Below, piece after piece: positions 1 to 9,456 of a stretch of 64,000 nt of DNA. Source of the DNA: Streptomyces asiaticus (GTDB taxonomy: Bacteria > Actinomycetota > Actinomycetes > Streptomycetales > Streptomycetaceae). The stretch lies in the NCBI RefSeq assembly GCF_018138715.1, contig NZ_JAGSHX010000006.1:8990001-9054000 (forward strand), read 5' to 3'. Each line of letters starts with the position of its first letter. The stretch's first letter is position 1. Position numbers and translations under genes: made by a program. The notes below the pieces were generated by a model. It worked only from the letters and a program-made list of their open reading frames with translations, did no database searches and was not told the origin of the DNA.

Positions 1-317
1 CCGAGCCGCTCCGCCCAGTCACGGGCGATGGTCAGCAGCCGCGGATAGAGCGCGGCGCGCAGCTCGGCGACCGGTTCGGGCAGGTCATGGGTGAAGTAGC
101 GGTACTGACCTGAGCCGAAGCGGTGGCGGGCCATGTCGATCGTGCTCCGGAACTGCTCGTCCCGCTCATAGAGCCCGGCGACACGGGCGCACTGCGCGGG
201 AGTCAGCAGCCGTGGTGTGAGCGCGCACCCGTAGGTGTCCAGCTCCTCGGCCAGCTGTGTCCAGTCGGCCGCGGCCACGCGCTGGTGGAGGCGTGCGGTG
301 TCGGTCGTGGTGCTCAT
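1..317 (-). CDS. 2OG-Fe(II) oxygenase family protein, N-terminal part (3' end outside window)
   Basis: The reading frame starts at ATG 317 (MSTTTDTARLHQRV) and runs off the left edge, so only about 105 residues are visible. The stretch containing LTPAQCARVAGLYERDEQFR and then RFGSGQYRYFTHDLPEPV matches the N-terminus of the small Streptomyces 2-oxoglutarate/Fe(II) oxygenases that are commonly encoded beside Ogt-type alkyltransferases. The catalytic HxD...H residues would lie in the missing part, so activity cannot be judged. It is on the same strand as, and about 100 bases downstream of, the ogt-like gene, so co-transcription is likely. A joint role in alkylation-damage repair is inference from context. 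Confidence 0.7.
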   Translation of the reverse strand, partial: MSTTTDTARLHQRVAAADWTQLAEELDTYGCALTPRLLTPAQCARVAGLYERDEQFRSTIDMARHRFGSGQYRYFTHDLPEPVAELRAALYPRLLTIARDWAERL

Positions 318-419
318 CGGTGTGCTCCGGGTTCTCCGGGTTCTCCGGGATCGGGATCCGGGAAGGGTGCGGTACGGGTCCCCGGCGGCGGGCCCCGGCG
401 GTGGGTGCGAGGCCCGCGC

Positions 420-926
420 TCAGGCCGACTGGAGGGCGCCTTCGTGGACGAGGAGCCGCTCCTTGCGCTCCAGCCCGCCCGCATAGCCGGTCAGTGCGCC
501 AGTGGCGCCGATGACACGGTGGCAGGGCCGGACGACCAGCAACGGATTGCGGCCGATCGCGGTGCCGACGGAGCGGACCGCCGTGCGCGGGGCGCCGATC
601 TGCCGGGCGATGTCGCCGTAGCTGACGGTGGTGCCGTACGGAATGGACTCCAGCGCCTGCCAGACCTTGCGCTGGAACTCCGTACCTCCCGCGACGCACT
701 CGATGTCGAAGCGGGTGAGCTCGCCGTCGAAGTAGGAACGCAGTTGGGAGACGATCTCGTCGAACGCCTCGGCGTCCTCGCTCCAGCCGTCCTGGACGAC
801 GGCTCCGCCCTTCTGCCCGGGCACGGACAGGGAAACGAGCGCGGTACCCCCCGTCGCGGTGGCGGACCTCTCGCCCACCAGCAGCAGCTCGCCGAGCGGG
901 CTGTCGATCGTCGTGTGGACCGTCAT
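420..926 (-). CDS. ogt: Methylated-DNA--protein-cysteine S-methyltransferase
   Basis: A 168-residue protein that transfers alkyl groups from O6-alkylguanine in DNA to its own cysteine (suicide repair). The hallmark PCHRVIG active-site motif is present near residue 134, preceded by the DNA-binding helix region GTEFQRKVWQAL and the SYGDIARQIG segment, the order expected for Ogt/MGMT C-terminal domains. An N-terminal RNaseH-like part (MTVHTTIDSPLGELLLVG) is also present. ATG 926 is chosen because it gives this standard N-terminus and is preceded by a GAGAGGGACC ribosome binding site. The longer upstream open frame is not family-like. The downstream oxygenase is probably in the same transcript. 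Confidence 0.93.
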   Translation of the reverse strand: MTVHTTIDSPLGELLLVGERSATATGGTALVSLSVPGQKGGAVVQDGWSEDAEAFDEIVSQLRSYFDGELTRFDIECVAGGTEFQRKVWQALESIPYGTTVSYGDIARQIGAPRTAVRSVGTAIGRNPLLVVRPCHRVIGATGALTGYAGGLERKERLLVHEGALQSA

Positions 927-1093
927 GGCGGTGGTCCCTCTCTTCTTCTCGCCGTTCTGTCTTGCGCTGCTCCCAGCATGCATCGTTCGGACCCGGAAAA
1001 CTGGCGGGATTCGGACATGGCGTTTCGGGCGCACCTTCCCGTACTCCCGCCCGCCGGGTGACGCGTGGCCGGCCGCCCTCGACCAGTCGGCGA

Positions 1094-4000
1094 TCAGAAG
1101 ACGCGGGGTTCCTGACCAGTGGACTTGCGGTTGCGGTTGGCCATCTGCTCCCAGAAGCCGTGCAGCTCCCTGATGGGGATGCTCACCCACGGAGCCGTGT
1201 GGCGGCTGACGGCGGGGGGCCGCCAGCGAAAGCGGCTGTGAAGGAGCGCCTGCTGCTGCCGGCAGAAGGGCTCCTCCATCTCCGTCTGGGTCCTCCCGCC
1301 CTTGGGAGGGTAGGGGCACAGGCGGAAGTGGCAGGTGGGCAGGCAGGTGGCCCCGGGCTCATTGCCGTCCGCCCGGCCGATGCTGTGCTCGGGGTGGAGC
1401 GGGCTGCGATCATGCGTGAGACAGGGTGGAAGCGTGTCCTTGGTAGCCCTCCTCAGACGTTCTTCGATCTCGTCGGGGTTACCGTTGCGCTCCGTGAGAT
1501 TGAGCATGACGAGGACGTCGGCGACCAGGCGCTGGGCCCGCGGATGCAGGGTGCTCCAGCCCACCGATGGGGCGATCCACAGATTGTGCTTGCGGTAGCG
1601 CTCGGGGTCGGCCGGGCTGGAGCCGACGTTGTAGATGGCCCGGTTCTCATCGATCCACAGGAAGCGCTCGGGATGTCCGGTCTCGAGGGCCAGGGTCACC
1701 AGGTCACCGGCCTCGGCGACGAACGGATGCAGAAGCCTGTCGGCCTGGTGTCCGGGATGGGCGCTGGTCGGAGTGGGCGTGTCAAATGCGGTGCCGGCCG
1801 TCGAAAGCCAACGGGCCACCGATCGCACGGGGTCGGCCCCTTGGATCGGTGAGCCCGTGTCGCCGTCCGGGACCTGATCCGTGGATGCCGTCCGCGCCTG
1901 GCCCTGCCGGTGCCGCTCGGTCGTGTCCGGCCCGGGCGGGCGTCCGATGGCGTCCGGAAGCGACCACAGGCACAAAGCGTGCAACAGGGTGAGTTGCGCA
2001 TACCAGCAGCGGCTGCGCGTCAGCATCTTCTCGGCCTGCTTGACGAGATAGGCGAGGGTCTCGTCACAGACGTCGGGATGGCGTCGTCTGCGGTTGGCGG
2101 CGTTCTTGAAGCCCCGGGCGAGCGCGTTCTCCAGCGAAAGGGGCAGGTCCGGCGCTGTGTGCGGAGCATGAGGCATCACGGGGCTGCGGAGGCGGGTGGC
2201 GGGCGCGAGGTGCTGCAACCAGATTTCCAACCGCTCCTTCGCCTCGTCGCGGTACTTCTCGGAGACGGAGCCGACCATCATGGGAAGGAGCCAGGCTCTC
2301 AGGGCGAAGTGCCGCCACCATCTGGCCCTGTCATTCTCGTAGTCCGCCACGAATCGGGCGTGCTCCTGTTCTCGCCGCCGCGCTTCGCCGGGGCTGATGG
2401 GCTCGTGATCACCGCTTTCCAGCCACTTAGTGTAATCGTCATTCAATTTCCGTTTCGCCTGGCGTGTCTTCCTCAGATACTGCAGTACGGGATCGGTCCC
2501 CAAGGGGAAGTGTTTCCGTAGAGCGCTGAAGGCCGTGTCGCCGCCCGAGCTTATTTCCTGAGTAATGGCGATCCGGACCGGATGGGAGGGCTCGTGGGTT
2601 CCGATGTCGAAAAACTGGCTGTACGGCAAACGTCGTGACGCCTCGGGCGGTTGTGTGGAGCGCCGGTCCGATCTGCGCCGGCCCGACCTGCGGCGGTCCA
2701 CTTCGCGGAGGGCCGCTCCGAAGTGGTGCACCAGCTTGAGCTTCGCCTCCTCGACGGTTCGCTGGTCACCTCTGATCGTCAGCCCGGGCCAGGCGGAGAG
2801 GAGTTCATCGGCGATCTCGGTCTGCTCGGATTCGGGATCCACGCTGTCGATGTCCAGGGCCGCGGAATAGAGATCGAAGTACTTGGGGTCCTGCCGGCCC
2901 TTGGCGGCTTCGCGGAGGATGCTGGAAAGCTTTTCGCGTTCGTTCGTATGGGCATGGGCATGGGCATGGGCATGGGTATGGGCCGGGGTATGGCCGGGAG
3001 CGGGGCGCGGTGCGGCAGCCGGCTGGGCGCGGCCGGTCGCCGCCCGATGACGGGAAAGAAGTACCAGCGCGATCAGCAATTCGCGGGCAGGTCCCGGGCT
3101 GTGCAGGGCGGGCTCGATGACCTGACGTATCTGATCGTCGTCCATACGGTACAGCAGGCGATATCCCAGATATGCCTGGATGATGCTGTGCGGGAAACGC
3201 ACCTTGTTCTCGTGGGCCATCACCAGCCCGAGCATCTGTCCATTATTGGCGAACCGGGAAAATTCGGTCTTGCATGCGTTCGGATGTTCTGCGGGTTCGA
3301 GCCAATGCGCCGTGTGATCGAACTCGTTGACGAGCGCCTTCCAGATGGCGGCGCGTTGCCTCTCGGAGACCGGCAGACGCCCGTCCCTGGGCTCCCGGCG
3401 GCCGTCCTCGTCTTCCGTGCACGTCTCGACCAGCTCGTCAAAGGTCACCTCCAGGCTGTCCCGCACAAGCCCCAGGCAGGCGAGGGCGGAGATCACTCGT
3501 ATGGTCTCCTGGCGCTCCTGACGGTCCATCACCAGATCGTCGAACAGAAGCCCGTCCTCGACTGCCCTCCGGTAGGTGTCCAGGAGCCAGAGCCTGAGGG
3601 TGGCGCAGTCATGGCTACGGGTGTCCAGCCGGTCCGATTCCTCGCGCAGGGTCATGTGTTCCAGCAGCCCGCGTTCCTGGAGCAGCCGGGCGATCTGCAG
3701 ATAGCTCGGCGAGTCCGACACGTTGGCCGTCTCCACGATCCAGTCCAGACGGCGCTCATCGACCTCGGAGAAGTCTCTCACCAGGTACTCCAGCGCCGCC
3801 TCCTCGCTCAGCGGCTCCAAGTCGGCGATCACGGCCCGTGTGCCCTCCAGGGGCGGATGCGGGCGGGAGGCGATGACCAGGGGCAGCTTCTGCCGGGCCG
3901 CCCGGTCGATGGCCCGGCGGATGATGTTGTCGCGGTCGTCCCGGTGGTCCTTGTCGAGAAGCGCCTCCTCCAGCCCGTCGGCGATGACGACGGCCTTGTC

Positions 4001-4828
4001 GTCGAGCCGCAATTGCCGCCAGGTCTTGTCGAACTGGCCGCTGGCCAGTACCCCTTGATCCGCTTCCTCCGCCAGGCGGCGCCGGGCCATCTTCTCGAAG
4101 TCCAGATCCCCTTCGGCGTCCATGTCACGAAGGCGTATGGGCACGGGAACGGCAGCCTGCTGGGCCAGCATGTGTGTGAGCTCGACCAGCACCGCGGTCT
4201 TGCCCACCCCCACCCCGCCGACGAGCAGATAAGGCCGGCGCGTTCTGCGGTTGCGCAGTGTCTGGGCGATGACCTGGGAGAGCTCCCGGCGCCCGACGAT
4301 CCGGTCGATGAGCGTTCCCGCGGTGGGGACCAGATCGTGCGGTGCCGATCTCGCCTTGTCGACCAGCGGTTTCTTGGTCTTGTGGTACCAGTAGATCAGG
4401 AAGAGCGTCAGGACGAAGGAGGCCGCGAGGAACGGTCCGATGACCCGGGTGGCGGTGGTGAACCACGTGCTCCACTGCATGGTGTGGAACCAGGTTCTCT
4501 CCCCGTTGACCGAGTCGTAGATGGCCGCTGCCAGCCACAGGGCCAGGAGAGCCGTCCCGGCATAGGCGTAGGCGCGCACGAGGCGGCCGAAGGTGGGCCG
4601 CCATCCGCGCCAACTCCGGTTCGGAAGGATGCTGCGGCTCGCCTCCCGGTTGGTCCTGAAGGCTCGCCAGCGTCTGCCCACGCCGCCGCCGAAGCGGGAG
4701 AACGCCCGACGGGGATACAACGTGTACCAAGGAGCGTTGGGCGGACGTACCCTTCCTTCAGGGTTTCGGACGACCTTGCTCATGAGGTTCCGTTCCCAGC
4801 TGATACTCGCCGTACGGATGTCTCTCAT
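1094..4828 (-). CDS. Membrane-anchored NACHT/STAND-type P-loop NTPase
   Basis: A 1244-residue protein (or 1229 if ATG 4783 is used). Two hydrophobic helices lie near residues 88-104 and 130-147. They are followed by a P-loop NTPase: Walker A GGVGVGKT at about 204-211 and a Walker B of NACHT character (VVIADGLEE, about 280-288). Winged-helix-like and alpha-helical segments follow, including FPHSIIQAYLGYRLL near residue 555. The C-terminal half looks like a helical sensor region but I recognise no named repeat. A His-Ala run encoded by a hexanucleotide repeat sits near residue 620. NACHT/STAND NTPases are typically sensor-effectors in signalling or antiphage defence; that role is inference here. 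ATG 4828 has an AGGGGTGGG-like site upstream. The preceding gene ends 61 bases before it, so an operon is plausible. Confidence 0.8.
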   Translation of the reverse strand: MRDIRTASISWERNLMSKVVRNPEGRVRPPNAPWYTLYPRRAFSRFGGGVGRRWRAFRTNREASRSILPNRSWRGWRPTFGRLVRAYAYAGTALLALWLAAAIYDSVNGERTWFHTMQWSTWFTTATRVIGPFLAASFVLTLFLIYWYHKTKKPLVDKARSAPHDLVPTAGTLIDRIVGRRELSQVIAQTLRNRRTRRPYLLVGGVGVGKTAVLVELTHMLAQQAAVPVPIRLRDMDAEGDLDFEKMARRRLAEEADQGVLASGQFDKTWRQLRLDDKAVVIADGLEEALLDKDHRDDRDNIIRRAIDRAARQKLPLVIASRPHPPLEGTRAVIADLEPLSEEAALEYLVRDFSEVDERRLDWIVETANVSDSPSYLQIARLLQERGLLEHMTLREESDRLDTRSHDCATLRLWLLDTYRRAVEDGLLFDDLVMDRQERQETIRVISALACLGLVRDSLEVTFDELVETCTEDEDGRREPRDGRLPVSERQRAAIWKALVNEFDHTAHWLEPAEHPNACKTEFSRFANNGQMLGLVMAHENKVRFPHSIIQAYLGYRLLYRMDDDQIRQVIEPALHSPGPARELLIALVLLSRHRAATGRAQPAAAPRPAPGHTPAHTHAHAHAHAHTNEREKLSSILREAAKGRQDPKYFDLYSAALDIDSVDPESEQTEIADELLSAWPGLTIRGDQRTVEEAKLKLVHHFGAALREVDRRRSGRRRSDRRSTQPPEASRRLPYSQFFDIGTHEPSHPVRIAITQEISSGGDTAFSALRKHFPLGTDPVLQYLRKTRQAKRKLNDDYTKWLESGDHEPISPGEARRREQEHARFVADYENDRARWWRHFALRAWLLPMMVGSVSEKYRDEAKERLEIWLQHLAPATRLRSPVMPHAPHTAPDLPLSLENALARGFKNAANRRRRHPDVCDETLAYLVKQAEKMLTRSRCWYAQLTLLHALCLWSLPDAIGRPPGPDTTERHRQGQARTASTDQVPDGDTGSPIQGADPVRSVARWLSTAGTAFDTPTPTSAHPGHQADRLLHPFVAEAGDLVTLALETGHPERFLWIDENRAIYNVGSSPADPERYRKHNLWIAPSVGWSTLHPRAQRLVADVLVMLNLTERNGNPDEIEERLRRATKDTLPPCLTHDRSPLHPEHSIGRADGNEPGATCLPTCHFRLCPYPPKGGRTQTEMEEPFCRQQQALLHSRFRWRPPAVSRHTAPWVSIPIRELHGFWEQMANRNRKSTGQEPRVF
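2948..2983. repeat. Hexanucleotide tandem repeat (ATGGGC-type, about 6 copies) inside the NACHT gene
   Basis: Six near-perfect copies of a 6-base unit, with one T-for-C variant near the end, encode an alternating His-Ala run on the minus strand. Copy-number change by slippage would add or remove His-Ala pairs without breaking the frame. Confidence 0.85.
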
Positions 4829-4889
4829 TCCATGAAACCCACCCCTGGAACAGCACGCAACGTGGCTCGGTGCGCCCCGCGCCCCCGCG

Positions 4890-5546
4890 TCAGCGGATGC
4901 CGATTCGCCCGTTCGAGAAGTGCCCGAGTGCCTGGTTGATGTCGGTGAGGGGCTCGCGGAGGGCGTAGACGGCGAAACCCAGCCGGGTCCGGCCCTTCCA
5001 GGTGCGGCGCATGCGTGTGCGGGCCTCGGGCTGGTCCAGGCCGCTGACTCCGGGGGTGGTGGCGGACACGCCGGGGGTGAGGTCGACCCGGACCGAGCTG
5101 AGGCCCTGGCCCTTGATCCGCACCTGGGCGATCGCGGACCAGGGGAGGACGACGGGGTCGGGGGCGGCGTCGATGGCGCAGCGCAGGCCGTCGGGGGAGA
5201 GGCGCATCGCCACGGGGGATACCTCCTTCACCGCCCAGGTCCGCTTCAGGCGCCGCAGGGCGGCGAACCGGCGCCTGGCGTCGTAGAGGAAGAACACCGC
5301 CGGCCAGGCGAACACCAGCACCCAGAGCTGGGAGGCGCTGGGGCCGAGGGTGACGAGGAGGAGGACCATGGCCGCGACGATGACGGCGGCACCGGCCACC
5401 CCGGCCCACGCGGCCACCGGCAGGGTGCGCAGCAGGGAGGCCCGCACGCGGGACACCGCCTCGGGGTCGGACGTCACGATGTACTCTCGGCGGCCCTGTC
5501 CCTGGTGCATGATCACAGTCTCGATCACCGGGGTGGGGAAAGCCAA
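4890..5546 (-). CDS. Two-helix membrane protein with C-terminal beta-rich (YcxB/PH-like) domain
   Basis: About 218 residues from a TTG start at 5546, or about 206 from ATG 5510; the start is uncertain. A short N-terminal strand region (ETVIMHQGQGRREYIV) is followed by two hydrophobic helices (about residues 40-85). A cytosolic beta-rich domain follows, with LSPDGLRCAID and VLPWSAIAQVRIKG, the pattern of YcxB-like or PH-like domains. Function is unknown. It lies directly upstream of the NACHT-type gene on the same strand with a 61-base gap and may be co-expressed with it. Confidence 0.65.
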   Translation of the reverse strand: MAFPTPVIETVIMHQGQGRREYIVTSDPEAVSRVRASLLRTLPVAAWAGVAGAAVIVAAMVLLLVTLGPSASQLWVLVFAWPAVFFLYDARRRFAALRRLKRTWAVKEVSPVAMRLSPDGLRCAIDAAPDPVVLPWSAIAQVRIKGQGLSSVRVDLTPGVSATTPGVSGLDQPEARTRMRRTWKGRTRLGFAVYALREPLTDINQALGHFSNGRIGIR

Positions 5547-5586
5547 GCCCCTACCCGTCGGTTGCCTGCCGGGATTGTCAACTCAT

Positions 5587-5614
5587 CGTCCTCTGCGTGG
5601 AGTTGCGGAGGACG
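5587..5614 (-). terminator. Hairpin downstream of the SpoIIE-type gene
   Basis: Complementary arms CGTCCTC and GAGGACG flank a loop of about 14 bases, 20-47 bases past the stop codon of the gene that ends at 5634. No U-tract follows, as is usual in Streptomyces. The role as terminator is inferred from position. Confidence 0.4.
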
Positions 5615-5633
5615 CGTGCGTGGTCTGCCGCGC

Positions 5634-8327
5634 TCAGCGGCCGTCCAGGGGTGTCTCGGCCCAGAGGACCTTGCCGTGCGGGGTGTAGCGGGTGCCCCAG
5701 CGCTGGGCGAACTGGGCGACGAGGAACAGTCCGCGCCCGCCCTCGTCGGTGGTCGCGGCGCGGCGCATATGGGGTGCCGTGCTGCTGCCGTCGGAGACCT
5801 CGAAGACCAGACCGCGGTCGCGCAGCAGCCGTATGTGCAAGGGAGGGGCGCCATACCGCAGGGCGTTGGTGATCAGTTCGCTGATGATCAGCTTGGCGGT
5901 GCACACGGCGTCCTCCAGGCCCCACGCCCGTAGCCGCTGGGCACAGGCGGCGCGCAGCGGGGCGACCGCCGCCGGGTCGAACGGCACATCCCACTCGGCC
6001 ACGTTCTCCGGGTCGAGCAGGCGGGTGCGGGCCACCAGCAGGGCGACATCGTCGCTCGGGTGAGGTGGCAGAACGGTCTGGAACAGGCTCCCGCAGGTCG
6101 CGTCCGGATCGAGGTCCGGCTCGGCCGTGAGGGTGCGGCGCAGCAGGCCAAGCCCGGTGCCGGTGGTCCGGTCGTGGCCTTCGAGGAGACCGTTGGTGTA
6201 CAGCACCAGGCGGCTTGCGGCCGGCGGCGAGAGGCCGACCGCCTCGAAGCGTTCCCCGCCCAGGCCGAGGGGTGGGGAGACCGGCACCGCGGGGATGTCC
6301 ACGGTGCCGTCGGGGTGGGCCAGGGCGAGGCCCGGATCGCCGGCCCGGGCCACGGTGCAATGGCCCGACACCGAGTCGTGGATCGCGTACAGGCAGCCGG
6401 CGCCGGTGATGCGGATGCCGTGCGCGTCGGCGTCGTGCTCCAGGTCGAGACGGGTGACCAGCTCGTCCATATGGGAGAGGAGCTCATCCGGTGGCACGTC
6501 CAGGGCGGTGAAGTTCTGCACCGCCGTGCGCAGCCGGCCCATCGTGGCCGCGGCGTGCAGACCCTGCCCGGCGACCTTCCCGACCACCAGCGCGACCCGG
6601 GCGCCGGGAAGGGGAATCACATCGAACCAGCTTCCGCCCGTCCCGCCCGGCGCGGGCAGATAGCGGGCCGCCGCCTCCACGGCGTCCTGATCGGGCAGAC
6701 CGCCGGGAAGGAGGGTGCGCTGGAGGGCGGTCACCATGGTGTGTTCGCGGGTGTAGCGGCGGGCGTTGTCGACGCAGACGGCGGTGCGCACGGCCAGCTC
6801 CCCGGCGATCGCCAGATCCGTTTCGCCGAACGGCGCACGGTGCCGGGCCCGCCAGAAGGTGGCGAGGCCCAGGGTGACACCGCGGAACCGCAGCGGAACG
6901 GTGATCAGCGAGCGGATCCCGTGGTCGAGGAGGCGCCGGGCCTCCCCGGTCGGCCACTCGCCGGTACTGGTCGGATCGGCCTGGAGGAGGACGGCGGCTC
7001 CGGTCCGCACGGCCCGGCTCTGCGGTGTGGAGGGGGCGTAGACGACCCGCTCGCCCACGCGGAAGAGGGGGGCTTCGGCGGGTGCCCCGCCGACGGCGGT
7101 CCGGTGCGGTGCCAGGGGCTCGTACGGCGGTTCGGGCTCCTCGCCGCGCAGTACGGGGTCCAGCAACTCGACGGCGACGATGTCGGCGAACCGGGGGACG
7201 GCCACGTCCACCAGCTTCTCGGCGGTGCCCGTCAGCTCCAGGGTGGAGTTGATCCGCACACCGGCGTCGGACAGCAGCTTCAGCCGCTCGCCCGTCTCCA
7301 CCGCCCGGTCGGAGAGCACCCGCAGCGCGGTGGTGTCCCGCAGCGTCACCACGCTTCCGGCGGGGGTGCCCGCACGGCCCGTGGACCGCATAGTGCCCGT
7401 GCACCGCATATTGACCGACAGCAGCCGCTCCCCGCAGGAGTGCACCTCGTCCGTGACGTGCCGTTCCGACGTCAGCAGCGCTGTGAGATGGGGTTCGAGG
7501 CCGAGCGCGCCGACATGGCGCCCCTCCGCGTCCGGAGCCAGCCGGAGCAGCTCCCGGGCCTCGTCGTTGACGAGCAGCAGCCGCTTGTCCGCCGTCAGGA
7601 CCAGCACACCTTCCCGGACCGAGTGCAACACCGCGTCATGGTGTTCGTACATCCGCGTCATCTGCGCGGTGCCCAGGCCGTGGGTCTGCCGCCGCACCCG
7701 CCTGTTCAGCAGCGCCGCCCCGCCCGTGGCCAGGGCCAGCGCCCCGGCGCTGCTGCCGATCAGCATCGGCAGCCGGCGGTCCACCGTGCTGTGCACGCTC
7801 TGGATCTTGACTCCGACCGACACTCCGCCGAGGAAAGTGCCATCGGCCCTGGTGACGGGGACCGCCGAGACGACGGACGGGCCCTGGCTGGCCCGGAAGG
7901 CCTGCGAGATCGTCTTTCCGTGCAGTTCGTCCCGGATCAGCCCGGCGGGTCCGACGATCCGCTTGCCGATCAAGGGGGTTTCGGGGTGGGTGAGGCGGAT
8001 GCCACGAGCGTCGAACACGACGACGCTGTCGACGCCGGAGCGCTTCCGTGCCGCCTCGGCATGCGACTCCAGCGCCGATGTCGGTTTGTCGCCGCTCATG
8101 GCCCGGGCCATGCCGGGAGCGTGCGCGAAGGTCTCGGCGACCGCGAGTGATCGCCGACGGGCGTCGGCCGTGCCATGAGCCCGGGCGTCCGCGACGACGG
8201 CCACCACCGCGGCGGTCACCAGAACCAGGATCAGCAGAAGCTGCAGGATGAACGCCTGCCCGGCGACGCTGCGCAGATGCGGCAGGGGCCCCAGCCGCCT
8301 CCGGGCCGGACGAGCGTGTCTGCTCAT
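5634..8327 (-). CDS. Cache-PAS-GAF-SpoIIE-HATPase sensor regulator with degenerate phosphatase domain
   Basis: An 897-residue membrane protein. An N-terminal helix (about 23-46), an extracellular single-Cache-like domain ([22 protein letters not shown]) and a second helix near 190-210 precede a PAS domain ([19 protein letters not shown]), a GAF domain, a PP2C/SpoIIE domain and a C-terminal HATPase. The HATPase retains its N box ([10 protein letters not shown]) and glycine boxes ([13 protein letters not shown]), so anti-sigma-type kinase activity is plausible. The phosphatase lacks residues normally conserved: GGSWFD for GGDWFD (Ser566), GKVAGQG for GDVxGHG (Lys584, Gln588), and RAGDPG where RAGHPP is usual. 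The C-terminal DDVALL motif is kept. In the family such proteins control sigma factors through anti-sigma-factor antagonists. Here phosphatase loss is inferred. Confidence 0.88.
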   Translation of the reverse strand: MSRHARPARRRLGPLPHLRSVAGQAFILQLLLILVLVTAAVVAVVADARAHGTADARRRSLAVAETFAHAPGMARAMSGDKPTSALESHAEAARKRSGVDSVVVFDARGIRLTHPETPLIGKRIVGPAGLIRDELHGKTISQAFRASQGPSVVSAVPVTRADGTFLGGVSVGVKIQSVHSTVDRRLPMLIGSSAGALALATGGAALLNRRVRRQTHGLGTAQMTRMYEHHDAVLHSVREGVLVLTADKRLLLVNDEARELLRLAPDAEGRHVGALGLEPHLTALLTSERHVTDEVHSCGERLLSVNMRCTGTMRSTGRAGTPAGSVVTLRDTTALRVLSDRAVETGERLKLLSDAGVRINSTLELTGTAEKLVDVAVPRFADIVAVELLDPVLRGEEPEPPYEPLAPHRTAVGGAPAEAPLFRVGERVVYAPSTPQSRAVRTGAAVLLQADPTSTGEWPTGEARRLLDHGIRSLITVPLRFRGVTLGLATFWRARHRAPFGETDLAIAGELAVRTAVCVDNARRYTREHTMVTALQRTLLPGGLPDQDAVEAAARYLPAPGGTGGSWFDVIPLPGARVALVVGKVAGQGLHAAATMGRLRTAVQNFTALDVPPDELLSHMDELVTRLDLEHDADAHGIRITGAGCLYAIHDSVSGHCTVARAGDPGLALAHPDGTVDIPAVPVSPPLGLGGERFEAVGLSPPAASRLVLYTNGLLEGHDRTTGTGLGLLRRTLTAEPDLDPDATCGSLFQTVLPPHPSDDVALLVARTRLLDPENVAEWDVPFDPAAVAPLRAACAQRLRAWGLEDAVCTAKLIISELITNALRYGAPPLHIRLLRDRGLVFEVSDGSSTAPHMRRAATTDEGGRGLFLVAQFAQRWGTRYTPHGKVLWAETPLDGR

Positions 8328-8329
8328 AT

Positions 8330-8340
8330 CGGCATTTATA
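8330..8340 (-). promoter_or_regulatory. TATAAAT -10-like element close to the start of the SpoIIE-type gene
   Basis: On the minus strand TATAAAT ends about 6-7 bases before ATG 8327, and no good Shine-Dalgarno sequence lies at normal distance. This would fit a leaderless transcript, which is common in actinomycetes. No convincing -35 hexamer is seen. Confidence 0.3.
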
Positions 8341-8507
8341 ACACTCCTCCCGTCGTGGTTGGCGGGGAGCCCGCGGCATCGCGTGATCGATCGGTGTGCC
8401 GATCAAGGGTGGTCCGCGATGGCGCGGGGCGGTGGGTTACGTGTCCGTCCGGGTACGGGCACAATGAGGCGGCTGGACCAACTACCGCCCCTTTCAAGGA
8501 GGTTAGG

Positions 8508-9419
8508 GTGAGAACAGCGCGCCGTACCAGAAGACGTGGTCGATTCCGGTTGATCGCCGCGGTGTCCGGTCTGTTCGTCACGGCGGCCCTCGCGACGGCC
8601 GGCACGAGTGCGGCCGCCTCCTCCGCGTCCACCGCCACGTCCCCGTCCGCGTCAACGCCCGTGTCAGGTGCCGCCTCGGCCGTGGAGTCCCTGGATGTCC
8701 CGGGCACCGCCTGGACCGTGGACGAGCGCACCGGAACGCTGCGTGTCCTTGCCGGCTCCACGGTACGGGGCGCCGACCTGGCCAGGCTCGACCGCACCGC
8801 CGAGCGGTTCGGCGGCGCCGTCACCGTCGAGCGGCTCGGTGGCCCGCTGCGGACCCTCCTCTCCGGTGGCGACGGGATCTACTCCTCCACGGGGGTGCGC
8901 TGCTCCGCGGGGGTCAATGTGCAGAGCGGCGCCACGTACTACTTCGTCACCGCCGGCCATTGCGCCGATACCAACGCCACCTGGTACACCGGCTCCGGTA
9001 CGGCCACTCCGGTCGGCCCGACGGCCGGCACCAGCTTCCCGGGCGACGACTACGGCGTCGTCCGGTACACCAACACGGCCGTTCCGCACCCCGGGACCGT
9101 GGGGACCGTCGACATCACCGGGACCGCCACCGCCCACGTCGGCCAGCAGGTCTGCCGCCGGGGTGCCACCACCGGTGTCCGGTGCGGTGTGGTCACCGCG
9201 CTCAACGCGACCGTCAACTACGGCGGCGGTGACATCGTCTACGGCCTCATCCAGACCAATATCTGTGCCGAGCCGGGCGACAGCGGTGGTCCGCTCTACG
9301 CGGGCGACAAGATCATCGGCATTCTCTCGGGCGGCTCCGGGGACTGCGCCTCCGGAGGCACCACCTTCTACCAGCCGATCCAGGAGGTGCTGAGCGCCTA
9401 CGGCCTCACCGTCTACTGA
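8508..9419 (+). CDS. Secreted streptogrisin-type serine protease (family S1E) with propeptide
   Basis: A 303-residue preproprotein starting at GTG 8508, five bases after an AAGGAGG site. A basic N-terminus and hydrophobic segment (about 11-37) form the signal peptide. Residues to about 117 form a propeptide. The mature part starts near [12 protein letters not shown], very close to the mature N-terminus of S. griseus protease B. The catalytic triad is visible: His151 (TAGHC), Asp181 (DDYG) and Ser259 (GDSGGP). Six cysteines form the expected pairs (C132/C152, C216/C226, C253/C280). The product should be an extracellular chymotrypsin-like protease for nutrient acquisition. It is transcribed divergently from the SpoIIE-type regulator. 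Confidence 0.95.
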   Translation: MRTARRTRRRGRFRLIAAVSGLFVTAALATAGTSAAASSASTATSPSASTPVSGAASAVESLDVPGTAWTVDERTGTLRVLAGSTVRGADLARLDRTAERFGGAVTVERLGGPLRTLLSGGDGIYSSTGVRCSAGVNVQSGATYYFVTAGHCADTNATWYTGSGTATPVGPTAGTSFPGDDYGVVRYTNTAVPHPGTVGTVDITGTATAHVGQQVCRRGATTGVRCGVVTALNATVNYGGGDIVYGLIQTNICAEPGDSGGPLYAGDKIIGILSGGSGDCASGGTTFYQPIQEVLSAYGLTVY

Positions 9420-9456
9420 CCCCGCCCGGCGGTGGTGGGTGGCCGTACACCGCGTG

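Noticed and set aside
2651..4939. Long open frame on the plus strand (762 codons) opposite the NACHT-type gene
   Set aside because: It is the antisense of a clearly coding gene. Its composition is typical of shadow frames in GC-rich DNA and it has no recognisable motif or ribosome binding site.
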